Positions 24,930 to 35,205 of a DNA stretch of 64,000 nt are shown here, in pieces (positions within the stretch are counted from its first letter, which is position 1; each line of letters opens with the position of its first letter). The notes below the pieces were generated by a model that was given only the letters and a program-made list of their open reading frames with translations, did no database searches and was not told the DNA's origin. This DNA comes from Panagrolaimus kolymaensis (taxonomy: Eukaryota; Nematoda; Chromadorea; Rhabditida; Panagrolaimidae): assembly GCA_028622995.1 (NCBI GenBank), contig JAJQJQ010000006.1, positions 7,130,001-7,194,000 on the forward strand. The letters are read 5' to 3'. The translations under genes were made by a program, and so were the position numbers.

Positions 24930-25899
24930 TACATAAACCTCAAAATAAATATTCAGGAAGTTTTTTTTGTTAAGTTCGAACATGTGTTTTGATGGAAGAA
25001 TAAATTTAAATTTATTAAACCTTTCCGTGTTATCATTTAGAAACAAAGCTTCATTATTAAATAAGTATTTAAAATTTTATTAATCGTAACTTCTGAAAAA
25101 ACTTATTTTTTCCCATGAAATCTACCGTAACACAGCCAAAAAATAAAAGTCAAGTTAGACGTGACAAAACTCAAAAAAAGTTTACATTTTTTTTCTCAAA
25201 ATCTTAATAATAAATTCTAAATCTATGTTAGTATTTATTTATTTTTTAGAAATTTCCTTATAAATTTTAAATTTTTTGTATTGTTTGGGGACAAGTTTAG
25301 TTCATGCAAATCGGTTTAATAGACATACATGATCGTCAATGGAAAAAATATTTTGTAATTTCAAACAAAATTTGAACAAAAAATTAACAAACTTTGTGGC
25401 GGTGGTTTCCTCCTTTTTATGGTTGGTTTAAAAAAAAGAAGACGAGACTGGCTTTGATCAACTTTGTTACAACCTTCGACACAAAAGTTTAACAATTTTA
25501 AAAAATTTAAATGTGTTTTTTTGTAAAGATTTTTAGTTAATTGTTTTTTGAACCTTTTGATTGAACTACATTTTCTTACCAAACTCTTTTAGATAGAAAA
25601 AATAGTTTATACTTTGGGTAAAAATAAGTTTTATAAACTATAGTTTTAGTTTTAAGACTTACAGCAAAAAAAGCATACCATAGATTATTCTAAATTTTGG
25701 ATATGATAAGGCTATTGAAAATTAAAAAAGGAGCAACGTCCAACAAAGATCAAGAACAAACGCAAATAATTTTTATTACTACTCATTTTCACTTTCTGAC
25801 AAGTTCGACTTATAAATAATTTTTTAAACAAAGCATAAAAAACAAGACTCATTCATTGCTTTTTTATTTTCAAGAAAAAACATAGAATTGAATTTTATT
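24930..25899. other. intergenic, nothing recognised
   Basis: AT-rich spacer between the MULE and the 3' end of the folate-transporter gene. A short minus-strand open frame at 25,361-25,582 is basic and low in complexity and is not called. Confidence 0.5.
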
Positions 25900-27862
25900 T
25901 TATGGTTGCTGTTCATTTTTTGTGGTTCTCGTCGTTATTGTTGTTGATTCAATGGGGTCATTATTTGTTGTCGTTCTTCTTCTCATTGATGATGAAGATG
26001 ATTGTCGTGGAGTTGATTGGCATCCATTATTTCGTATCATTTTTACAATAATTGCAATCAAAAAAATAAGACCTATTCCAGCATGATATGCAGAATAAAC
26101 ATAAAACTAAAAAAAGTTTATTAACTTTTTTTTAAATTAGTCTGCCTCAAATCAAACCTGTTTACGAATAGAAAGTCCAAGAGCACTTTTTTCCACAACA
26201 ATTGCAGTGAGAGCTGTTTGAAGCGCTAATGCGATAAAAGTATTGACACCAAAAACAAATCCAAGATTATTGGATGCAACTCGGCAAACGATATTAAATT
26301 GAGCGGTTGTGATCATGGCTTGATATGCAACTCGAAAGCAAATATATCCAGCATACATAATCCACAATTTTTGTGCCATCGCCATTGCAAGAAGAAGCAA
26401 GCAATCAGCGAATGAAGCTATGGTTAAACATAATTCACCCCATTTATCCCAATTTATTTTTGGACGTTCCATTAATAATATTACTATCACCGCTAAAAAA
26501 AAGTTTTGTAGTAAAAAAATTGGGAGCATTTCTATTTTTAGATTTTTACAAAAAGGACTTCGATGAATCATTTTTGATACTTCCAAGACAAAGTTCAAGT
26601 CGGTCAAGCCATAATTATCTGTTATTTGTCATCAAACTACTTAAAAAACTTTTGTCGTTGTCTAAAACCTTCGATGACGCAAACATTTAATTTGATGGTA
26701 GTTTTAAGAGTCTATTTTTACCCATAGATTTTTGAACGTCAAAAATAAATAGAGATTGGTTTAACTAGACTCAATCGTTTTTTGTAAAGACAAACTAAAA
26801 ATATCTCAAAATAGTCTATTAAAACTTTTTGAAATAAACAAAAAAATATATTTTGTAAAACTTACAAACAAAAGGGCATGCCGCTTCAATAAATCCATTC
26901 AAAGTATCCTTCCCAGAAGAATCCTGGAGTTGGCCCCAAAGAGTTTGAGTGTAATTTCCTATCTAAAAACTTCCCAATCCAATAAAAAATAACTAAAAAA
27001 TAATTTGCGATAGACCTGTAATTCGCCGCAAGTCGCCATGGCCCAATAAAATGACCATTTTAAAACTTTTGTATCAGAATAAATTTCAAAAACTTGAGTT
27101 TTAAAATTTCTAAATTGATCCATAACAAATGAAACATAACTGCTTGGAATTTTCTCGGGTGGCGATGGAGTATTTAAGGTTGAAGCTAAAATTGCAAAGT
27201 CGTTAAAATAAATAAAAGGATTCTCACTTTGATATTCAACTCTTCGATTAACAATACTTTTCCATGAAACATTTGGAAGTAAAATAGACAAAATAAATGC
27301 AGCAAAAAGTGATGTAATACTTATATAATTTAATGTTTGATATGAACCCCAATGAAAAAGAACAAAAAATTCGCTGATAAAATATGATGAACATTTTCCT
27401 GCAAGTAATGCAGCTCGAGTCCAAGCTGTTACTCTAAAAAACATTATTAGACCGCAAAAATTAAATCAAAGAAACAAACTTTGAAAACTTTTCTCTATCA
27501 ACTTTCACATAAATATACGCAAAATATGCGACTTCCGTGGCTGTTGCAAATCCATAAACAGCTTGTCCAATCTGTTGAGAAAGAATAGATTTACCAAAAA
27601 TTAATGTAATCCAAACAGAAATATAACATAAAGATTCAAAAATTAATACTGATTTATAAAGAAAAACATCGGTCAATAAAAGAGATGGAATTAAAGCTAT
27701 TAAATATGTGTAAGTCCAAATAGGATATATTTGTCCATTTAAATCTGAATCAGATATATTTAAATTTTCATGTTGATAATTATAAAGGTAAGGTTCAGTT
27801 GGACGAAATTCCTTTAAAGTTCCAAATAAACATAATATTCCTGAAATTATCCACCATCGCAT
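25900..27862 (-). CDS. reduced folate carrier family transporter (SLC19 type), 479 aa
   Basis: Five exons on the minus strand: 27480-27862, 27016-27433, 26866-26962, 26158-26492 and 25900-26106, in consistent phase. The hallmark is near the N-terminus: a first membrane segment followed by KEFRPTEPYLYNY, the conserved signature of the reduced folate carrier and thiamine transporter family. About twelve hydrophobic segments can be counted, with the usual long cytosolic loop in the middle (about residues 180-260). After the last segment comes a Ser/Thr/Arg-rich tail (SSSSSMRRRTTT). It should import folates or thiamine across the plasma membrane; which one cannot be told from sequence by eye. The start at 27,862 (MRWWIISG) is the first ATG of the frame. 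The intron at 26,493-26,865 is longer than the rest (373 bp). Confidence 0.9.
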
Positions 27863-29036
27863 TTTTTTTCTTCTTTGAAGCGAATTATTTTTTGATCTTA
27901 TTTTCAAAAAAATAAATTAAAGTTTGATAAGCGTGTCTGCGACGATGGTGGTGAAGGAAGAGGAAAGGCAATCTTAAGCCTTTTTATAAAGAAATAATGG
28001 TTTGCTTTTTAACCTCTTTCATTCCTTCTTTATTTTTTTATAAGCTTGAAACAAATAATTTTTTAAGCTCATTTTCAAAGTATCAAAGAATAAAAATTGA
28101 CACTTTCCAATGAGATGCAACTGTATTTTGTAGGCCAGTGTATTTTAGCGGGAATCTAACTAATCGATGGTATAATCAAATTCGATGAAATAATACAGTG
28201 ACAATGAGTGCTTCATGATTTTGTTTTTTAATTTCAAAGAAAATATCTTTCATACCATTTCAAAGAGGCTTCTTTAAAAAAATCTTTTTCCAAAAAACAT
28301 TCTTTAAAAGCAATCCACTTTGCATCTTGTTTTTTTAAAACACATTTGTTGTTCACGTGTGTGTGTGTGTATGTATAGGCTCTGCGACATTTATTACATC
28401 TTTCGATTCAACGACTAGTAAAAATGATGCTTTTTTTCTTGCAACTATGGTGCAGTGGTTTAATGGATCGTGTAACGTTAGTTTTCTACTAACATTATGC
28501 TATCTATTCAACTCGGACTTGTATAGGTAGCATAATGTTAGTGAGAAATTAACGTTACAATATTCATTAAACCATTGCGACATAGCTGAAAACCGATCAC
28601 ATCCGGGATGCGTACATGCGCAAATGTACAGCTAATACGGGCCAAAATTAGTAGTCTTCCGACGGACACGTGATTTTTTGCTTTTTAAACGAGACACAAA
28701 AAATTTATTATTTTTGTTATGATACCAAGAAAAGCAATAACGTGAATAACTCGTAGCTCCAAATTGTGTTGATTAATCCTAATTTGGTAATACTTTTTAC
28801 ATCGTTCCATTAAAAATAATAACTCCAACACATAGATAGTAATATTTATAGACATTTATAAAGCATAGCAAAATTATACAGTTTTTAGAATATACATATA
28901 AACATTACAGCAACAAATCAAAGTATATCTTTCCATTTAGTCATCGTTCTTTGTTAGTGAAACCTAAAAACAAAATTTTTGTTTAAAGCTTGTAACAAAA
29001 GTTTAGAAACTTACTGTTGTCCATTTGAAAGTTCTT
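27863..29036. other. intergenic with a dispersed hairpin repeat
   Basis: The sequence upstream of the folate-transporter start is AT-rich, with a short GT microsatellite near 28,360. A dispersed repeat occupies about 28,425-28,680 and is annotated separately. No gene is seen. Confidence 0.5.
28425..28680 (+). repeat. dispersed hairpin repeat, copy A
   Basis: It shares its two ends with the sequence at 31,743-32,012: a 5' part with a T run and CTTGCAACTATGGTGCAGTGG, and a 3' part with CGGGATGCGT, GCTAATACGGGCC, TTAGTAGTC and ACACGTGATTTTTT. The middle of this copy is a long inverted repeat (arms about 28,442-28,508 and 28,523-28,589) that would fold into a hairpin. TGGTGCAGTGG resembles a pol III box A, but I see no good box B. 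It is probably a non-autonomous mobile or SINE-like sequence. Confidence 0.6.
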
Positions 29037-29369
29037 TTAATTTCTTCGACATGCATTGACACAGACGACAATAATAACGATAATAATAATCAGGAGAACA
29101 ATTCCACCAATGACTCCACCAATAATAGCTCCTTCTGTACCAGTAATTCTATGATGAGAACCAGAATGATGACCATAATCGTAGCCATAATCGTAGCCAT
29201 AGTAAGGATCTGAATAACCATATCCGTATCCATATCCATAACCATAAGAGCATCCATAACATAGCAATTCATCAGAGTCTTCACCATCATCTTCAATGGA
29301 TTGAGCATTTAAAATTGGTAGAAGAATAAGTAGCGGAAGGATGAGAAACAAGATCTTCGAGGATGACAT
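29037..29369 (-). CDS. small Tyr/Gly-rich single-pass membrane protein, 110 aa
   Basis: A single coding exon. It has a signal peptide (MSSSKILFLILPLLILLP...), then a short acidic segment and the motif ELLCYGC. An extended Gly-Tyr tract (repeated GYGY, then YDYGYDYGHH) follows. A membrane helix (about residues 80-104, GGVIGGIVLL then a run of Ile/Val) and a short basic end, NACRRN, complete it. The mature domain should face outside the cell or a vesicle lumen. A GTAAG donor lies about 25 bp past the stop and is matched by an acceptor near 28,965, so there is probably a 3'UTR intron. It is paralogous to the next gene at 29,730 and similar in plan to the one at 30,677. Function is unknown. Confidence 0.7.
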   Translation of the reverse strand: MSSSKILFLILPLLILLPILNAQSIEDDGEDSDELLCYGCSYGYGYGYGYGYSDPYYGYDYGYDYGHHSGSHHRITGTEGAIIGGVIGGIVLLIIIIVIIVVCVNACRRN

Positions 29370-29729
29370 TTTCTTTTTCTTTTGTTGATGTTGTTGAATC
29401 TTCAAATATTGTTTTGCTCGCTTTTCAAAGGAACGTTAAAAATCAAGAATGAAAGATATGTCGAGTGTTTTTTGGATTGTGACAATTCAATGGAAAATTT
29501 TCATAATCGAAGAAATAAAACATGCGAAATTAATAAAGCACAAATATTGTAATTTATTGATGGTAGAAAATATCAACATACATACACAAATAAATATTAC
29601 GAAAAAATAAACTAAAGCATTTCTTTCCATTTATGAATCATGTTTATTGAAACCTAAAATATTGAACGGTTAGATCACACACTAAGAGAGAAAAAAACTA
29701 CAGCTTACTTCTCATACTTTGACGTTGCT

Positions 29730-30023
29730 TTAACCAATAAGTATAATACCAAGAAGAATGATTCCACAAATAGCATGTCCAACAACGTGATCAGTTATTC
29801 CATCGTGGTCATCATGATACACAACTGGTTCGTCATAATAGTCCATATCATATCCATGAGCATGACTATCATATCCATAGCCATCATATCCATAACCACC
29901 ATATCCATGATCACATTCATAACATAACAGTTCATTAGAGGCGTCTTCATGTGATCCATAATAATATTGAGTTGCAACAAATAGGAGCAAAAGCAACGAG
30001 AACAAAAATAAAGTTTTTGACAT
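29730..30023 (-). CDS. small Tyr/His/Asp-rich secreted or anchored protein, 97 aa
   Basis: A single coding exon. The signal peptide is MSKTLFLFSLLLLLFVA. ELLCYECDHGYGG then matches ELLCYGCSYGYG of the neighbour at 29,037. A Tyr/His/Asp-rich tract (YDSHAHGYDMDYYDEP) follows. The chain stops inside or right after a hydrophobic C-terminal segment (GIILLGIILIG) with no basic tail, unlike its neighbours. That end could serve as a GPI-anchor signal, or reflect loss of the tail. A donor just past the stop and an acceptor near 29,650 suggest the same 3'UTR intron as in its paralog, with similar sequence after it (AAATGGAAAGAAA). Function is unknown. Confidence 0.65.
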   Translation of the reverse strand: MSKTLFLFSLLLLLFVATQYYYGSHEDASNELLCYECDHGYGGYGYDGYGYDSHAHGYDMDYYDEPVVYHDDHDGITDHVVGHAICGIILLGIILIG

Positions 30024-30676
30024 TTTTCTTTTGATATATTGAATTTTCTGATTTCAAACACAGCGAACAACTTCAAAATGATTCAAAACTACGAAGCTTC
30101 AAAAGTTTAAACGATTCAGAAAAATTGTAAATTTGCATAAACTGTAAAAGCTGCAACGAAGAATGGATTAAATAAACTCAAAAAGATTTCTGTAAAAATT
30201 TGCAATCCCAAAAATTTATTACGATACTGAAAAAACTAACACATGGAAAAATGGTTAAAAAAAGGTGGTGGAACAATGTTACAATATGATAGGGACATTG
30301 TTTTCTGTTGAGAACCAAAAAGTGTGTTGTACTTTGGGCAAACCAGAGTTACTAGAAGCATCCATAGATAATGAAAAACTATGAAGACACTATCAGAATT
30401 TCGATGCCAAAATATAACAATAATACCCTGTTGGATATCTGGGAGCGCAAGTTCATTATGGAAGATAAGCAATTAAGATAAAAGATCGATGATTCAATTT
30501 AAAATTCAAAGAAAATTTTATACATTTTTATTTTTTTAAGTTTTACAAAAGCATATTTGACAAAATAATAAAGAGATTTAAGCACATTTGTAGTTGGTGA
30601 CATCAAGAGATTACGAGAAGATCTAAAATTATCTTTATTTTAAAAAAATGAAAAAGCGAAAAATATCTTACCGTTA
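30024..30676. other. intergenic with an unexplained GC-richer patch
   Basis: The patch at about 30,240-30,475 is richer in G and C than its surroundings and open on the minus strand, but has no convincing start context or splice sites. The rest is AT-rich and presumably holds the promoter of the gene ending at 29,730. Confidence 0.4.
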
Positions 30677-31198
30677 TTAAACTGCTAATGGTGCTGGAGC
30701 AGCTGCTGCTGGAGCTAATGGTTCTGGTGGTGGTGGAGCATTTTGTTTCTTCTTCTTAGAGCATGAACATATACAGCAAACAATAATACAAATAATGATG
30801 AGAATGAGAATTACACCACCAGCAACACCCATACCAATACCAAAATTTCTCCATTGTTCAGGCGTCCAAGGTCTTGAAGTGCCATGATGTCCATTATCAT
30901 GATCATTGTCGTAATCATGAGGACCATGTGCAGAACGACCAGCTGGAACAGGAGGAGCGACAGCTACAGGAAGTGTTGAAACAAGATTTTGTTGTCCAGT
31001 TTCAAATAAATGTTTATCATATCGATTGTAATAATCATAATTATAGTCATAATAATCGTGTTCATTTATATACCAACATTGATTGTAATCATTGCAGTAA
31101 AGATGACATCGATAACAGCTATCAGTATAAAAAGTTTGAGAATTTACAATTGCAACTGGAATAAAACATAATAGAATTAAAAGAATTTTTGAGACCAT
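30677..31198 (-). CDS. single-pass membrane protein with Tyr/Asp-rich ectodomain, 173 aa
   Basis: A single coding exon. The signal peptide is MVSKILLILLCFIPVAIVNS. The ectodomain starts with a Cys cluster (SCYRCHLYCNDYNQCWY), continues with a Tyr/Asp/Asn tract (YYDYNYDYYNRYDKH) and then a His/Asp stretch (HDYDNDHDNGHHG). A membrane helix at about residues 124-148 is rich in Ile and followed by Cys (CCICSCSKKKK). The cytosolic end is Pro/Ala-rich. The plan of signal peptide, CYxC, Tyr/His/Asp tract and helix matches the two genes at 29,037 and 29,730, so the three form a local family cluster on one strand. A GTAAG donor lies a few bases past the stop. The His/Asp content could bind metal, which is speculation. 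Confidence 0.7.
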   Translation of the reverse strand: MVSKILLILLCFIPVAIVNSQTFYTDSCYRCHLYCNDYNQCWYINEHDYYDYNYDYYNRYDKHLFETGQQNLVSTLPVAVAPPVPAGRSAHGPHDYDNDHDNGHHGTSRPWTPEQWRNFGIGMGVAGGVILILIIICIIVCCICSCSKKKKQNAPPPPEPLAPAAAAPAPLAV

Positions 31199-31742
31199 TA
31201 TTTGCAGCAGACTTTTCTTTTTGACGTCGAGAACAAACCAAACAATGAAGCGCAAATTTCTTTTTGATGTGTGAAGAAAAAACAAGCAATGGGAAAATAG
31301 AATGGAAAAATGAGGTTTATAAAAATTAGCATAATTAAAGTTAAAAAAGATAGCTACCATATCTGCCAAATTGTGGCATCAACTTAGTGTACCTAATTAA
31401 TGAGTTATGCATAGTAAAAAAAGTTGGATGGGGCAAATAATATTTTTTTATAACTTTTCAACGTCGCATGGTCGATTTTCAATTGAAATTTAGTTCGTCT
31501 TTTTTCTTACTCTTCATTGTTTAAAAACAAGCTAAATTTATAGAAACTTATGAATAACAAACTTGTTTTTTTTTTATTAATTTTTATGCTTCATTCCATT
31601 TTTTTTTCTTCAGTCAAACAAAATTTCCAAATTTCTTCCATTCGAAAAATATGCCAGATTTAACCGATCTCTGCATTTTTTTCCAACTTTCTTATGGTTT
31701 GTGTTTCACTTGTGTATTTCCATTTTTTCACCTAACAAAAAA

Positions 31743-32012
31743 GATGGTTTTTTTCTTGCAACTATGGCGCAGTGGATGGCTTTCACCATCCCCTCCGTTC
31801 ATAGTTGGGTCATACTCGGGATTAGGGTTGTCAAAAAAGATTTCCCGGGAATTTCCCGGGAATTTCCCGATTTTTCCTGGGAAATTTCCCCATTTTCCCA
31901 TTTCCCGGGAAATTCGACAACCCTACTCGGGATGCGTTCAAAAGCTTATTGCGCAAATAAACAACTAATACGGGCCCATATTAGTAGTCATCCAACGGGA
32001 CATGTGATTTTT
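31743..32012 (+). repeat. dispersed hairpin repeat, copy B
   Basis: It has the same ends as the copy at 28,425-28,680: CTTGCAACTATGGCGCAGTGG on the left, and CGGGATGCGTTC, CTAATACGGGCC, TTAGTAGTC and ACATGTGATTTTTT on the right. Its middle hairpin is short (AACTATG/CATAGTT and GGATGG/CCATCC), unlike the long one in copy A. A second hairpin, ACTAATA/TATTAGT, lies near 31,969-31,986. A 103-bp MITE interrupts it at 31,823. Confidence 0.6.
31823..31925. mobile_element. 103-bp hAT-like MITE
   Basis: Terminal inverted repeats TAGGGTTGTC and GACAACCCTA flank repeated ATTTCCCGGGAA palindromes, so the whole element can fold on itself. It is bounded by an exact 8-bp duplication, CTCGGGAT, at 31,815-31,822 and 31,926-31,933, the length made by hAT transposases. 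The related repeat at 28,425 shows the empty site (CCGGGATGCG) at the matching position. Confidence 0.85.
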
Positions 32013-32254
32013 TTTAAATAATAAGTTTATTTAAAAAAGAGTTAATTTTTTTTGCTATTCAAACTAGAAGTTTAAAGATGTCAGCTGTTATTCTTTATGA
32101 ATTTTAAGAAAAACCTTTAAATTTAAAACGCGCGCATTTTATTTAGTTTGATAATACAATATTTTCACCTGCTTCTCGAAGAAATATTTTATATGACGAG
32201 TATGAAAGAAATGTCAAAAAAGTTTATTTCATTTCTTTAAAATATACTAGTGAA

Positions 32255-33550
32255 ATGGTAAATCGATCTGAATTTACTTTAAACGATTTATATGATAAAA
32301 ATTTTGTATTTTATTATAATATTTGGTGGGATGTTACATCAGTGGCTACAGCAATATTTTTTCCATTTGTGCTTTATGCAATTATCAAAAAATCCAATAA
32401 AGAAATGGGTTCGTATAAATGGTATTTATGCCATCAATTACTTTGGAGTTTTTTATTTGATGTCCATATGAGTTTATGGAAACCCGTGCCATTATGGCCA
32501 TTTTATATGGGTTATAGCGCTGGAATATATTCAAAGTTCTCAGAAAAATGGGCATATGCCCCTTTTCTATTTTTAAATTCTTTAGTTGCTGGAATGTCTG
32601 TTTCTATTGGTGTCTCTATTTTCCATCGATATGCCGTGGCAATGCCATTTACAAAGTTTTATGAAATTTATAGTATTATTGGGGTAAGATTTGGCTTTTA
32701 TATTTTTGCATTTATTGCTCTTCAATGTGGATTCTTTTTTCCCGTTTATATATTTATTCCTGAACGAGAAGTTATTAGAGCTTCTCTCATAAATCAAGCA
32801 CCAGCATTTGAAATTATATTTGATAATGAACCCTCCATGTTTGGATATGATCCAGAAGCAAATGATAATTTAACCATTTTATTTATGATTATTTGGTTGG
32901 TGCTAACTGTAACAATGACGATCCTTCTCATCCTTATGTATTTTTATTTTATAAAAGTTTTAACACAAAGTAAACAATGGCTTAGTGAAGCAACTTATAA
33001 CATGCAAGTAAGCAGCTGTTTTTAACTTTTGATTTAGATAAAATAAAATTAGGAAAAGAAATTATTAGTGTGAAAGAGGTCTCGAATGGGTAATATGAAA
33101 AAATTACTTGGATTTCAAAATTTTCTTTCGGGAGCCATATTTCTTTCCTCTGTCAGAAAAATTATTTTTGGTTGGAAATTTTTTCACCATTTGCTCGCAT
33201 AGTTTTGTTACTTTTCCCATCTTTTTTTTCAGATTATTTTATTCAAAGCATTATCACTTCAAATATTTTTAGTTATTTTATTACTTCTTGGTCCACTTGC
33301 GCTATCATTAACTTTTTCATTACTTGGATATACATGGGTTCCAAAATTTATGATGTGTGCGTTATGTTTTATGGCACCTCACACTTTGTTAGATTTTGTA
33401 GTAATTTGTTATTATGTAAGAAATTATAGAAATTTTTTTATTGATTTAATTAAAGCATTTTTAATGAAGTTTGGTTACAAATTTAAAACTTCTGTAAAAC
33501 TCATATTACCTCCGCCATCGACATCAGCAACGCCGTTTTTTATTCGTTAA
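32255..33550 (+). CDS. Srh-type serpentine chemoreceptor, 356 aa
   Basis: Two exons, 32255-33007 and 33233-33550, joined in phase 0 across a 225-bp intron. The protein has seven hydrophobic segments and no cleavable signal peptide. Features of the nematode Srh/Str-type receptors are WYLCHQLLWSFLFDVHMS at the second segment, PLWPFYMGYSAGIYS, an HRY-like motif (IFHRYAVA) after the third segment and LPPPSTSATPFFIR at the end. Such receptors sit in the cilia of sensory neurons and detect odours or other small chemicals; the ligand is unknown. The next gene on the same strand is a close paralog (208 bp away) with the same intron position, so the two arose by tandem duplication. Confidence 0.85.
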
Positions 33551-33758
33551 AATTTTTTAATAAATAAATAATTAAAATAAATATCGTTTCTCAAATTTTA
33601 CGAACACAGTAGCAGTAACAGCTAAAAGATTTTTAAAGGTCACAAATTCACCGTGGTAATTATTAAAATGTGCAAGCACCTGTTGTTTAGACATTATAAA
33701 AAAATTACTTTTAGAACTTTTTTAAATCTTGCCTGTCATTTCATGATTTTTTGCTTGA

Positions 33759-34900
33759 ATGGGGTTAACATTTAATCACTCTGCATTTACCTTGAACGAT
33801 TTGCACGATAAAAATTGGGTGTTTTATTATGCAGTGTATTGGGATGTAACCCTTTTAATAACATTGATATTTTTTCCATTTATGCTTTATGCAATTATAA
33901 AAAAATCCACGAAAGAAATGGGTTCTTATAAATGGTATTTATGTCATCAATTGCTTTGGAGTTTTCTCTTTGATGTTCAGATGAGTCTTTGGAAACCCGT
34001 GCCATTGTGGCCATTTTATATGGGATATAGCGCTGGAATATATTCAAAGTTATCTGGAAAATGGTCTTATCTTCCATTTTTTACATTATGCTTTTTAATG
34101 GTTGGAATGGGTGTTTCAATATTTAGTTCAACCTTACATCGTTTTGTTTTAGCATCTCCATTATCAAAAATTTATGAGATTTATAATAAGCCTGGATTTC
34201 AACCATCTCTTTATATTGGAATATTTTTATTTTTTGAAATTGGTCTTGGTGTACCTTGTCTCCTCTTTATTCCCGATACAGATATAATTAAAGCTTCGTT
34301 AATAAATCAAAATCCCGCATTCGAAATTTTATTTGAAGAAGAACCATCATTATTTGGGTTTGATCCCAAAACAAATGATGATTGGACTATCGTATTTTTA
34401 TTTGTAATATTGGGTTTTTTAATTGGTATTACAGTATTTGCAACAGTAATGTATTCAATCTTTATAAAGGTTTTAAGGAAAAATAAAGCTTTGTTAAGTG
34501 AATCAACATATAAACTTCAGGTAATAAATGGTTTCATTTTTAGCGAAAAGAAACTATTAAAAAATAAATCCATTTTTTCTAGAAAATTTTATTCAGAGCA
34601 TTAACAATTCAAATACTTTTTGTTGTTGTATTACTTATTGCTCCAGTTGCAATCTCATTAGGTCTTTCAATTGGAGGATACACCTGGCTTCCAAAGTTTT
34701 CACTTTGCGCTTTTACTCTTTTAGCAACTCATACATTATTTGATTTTACAGCTGTTATTTTCTTTGTCAAAGTTTATAGACAATTTTTTGCAAATTTAAT
34801 TAAAACATTTTTAAAGAAATTTGGTTTTAAATTCAAGACTTCTGTAACGCCCATATTACCTCCATCATCGACATCAGCAACGCCATTTTTTATTCGTTAA
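33759..34900 (+). CDS. Srh-type serpentine chemoreceptor, 359 aa (tandem paralog)
   Basis: Two exons, 33759-34520 and 34583-34900, joined in phase 0 at the same position as in the upstream gene but with a shorter intron (62 bp). Long blocks match the neighbour: KEMGSYKWYLCHQLLWSFLF, then KPVPLWPFYMGYSAGIYSK, and the tail STSATPFFIR. The third-to-fifth segments and the loop around LINQNPAFEILFEEEP differ more, as expected where ligands would bind. It has seven membrane segments and no signal peptide. The likely role is chemosensory reception in ciliated neurons, inferred from the family. Confidence 0.85.
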
Positions 34901-35205
34901 TTCATTAACCTTTTTTGGCGATAATAGAATTGTAAATAAGCATAATCTGATGTTCATATTTATGGAGAAAAAAATAAAAGCCAACCATGCAAATCTTACA
35001 TACAAATATCCGAAATTCAAAATGCTAATTATAATTAGTTTGGCAAAGTACGTATTAGTGACGACACACTGATGTAAAACAAAAAAATTTCATTCATCAA
35101 TAAAAATATTTTCATTCATCACTTCTTCTTTTTTCACTTCGTCAACCGTTATTCTTTTCATAACTTTAATAATTTACTTGTTATTAACCTTTCATTTTTT
35201 ATAGG

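Larger units (their letters stand above)
31199..32254. other. intergenic with a nested transposon pair
   Basis: AT-rich sequence with a dispersed repeat at about 31,743-32,012 into which a 103-bp MITE has inserted; both are annotated separately. No gene is seen. Confidence 0.5.

Noticed and set aside
28440..28680. A tRNA gene, suggested by the box A-like TGGTGCAGTGG
   Set aside because: No cloverleaf can be formed and there is no good box B; both copies differ in the middle, unlike a tRNA.
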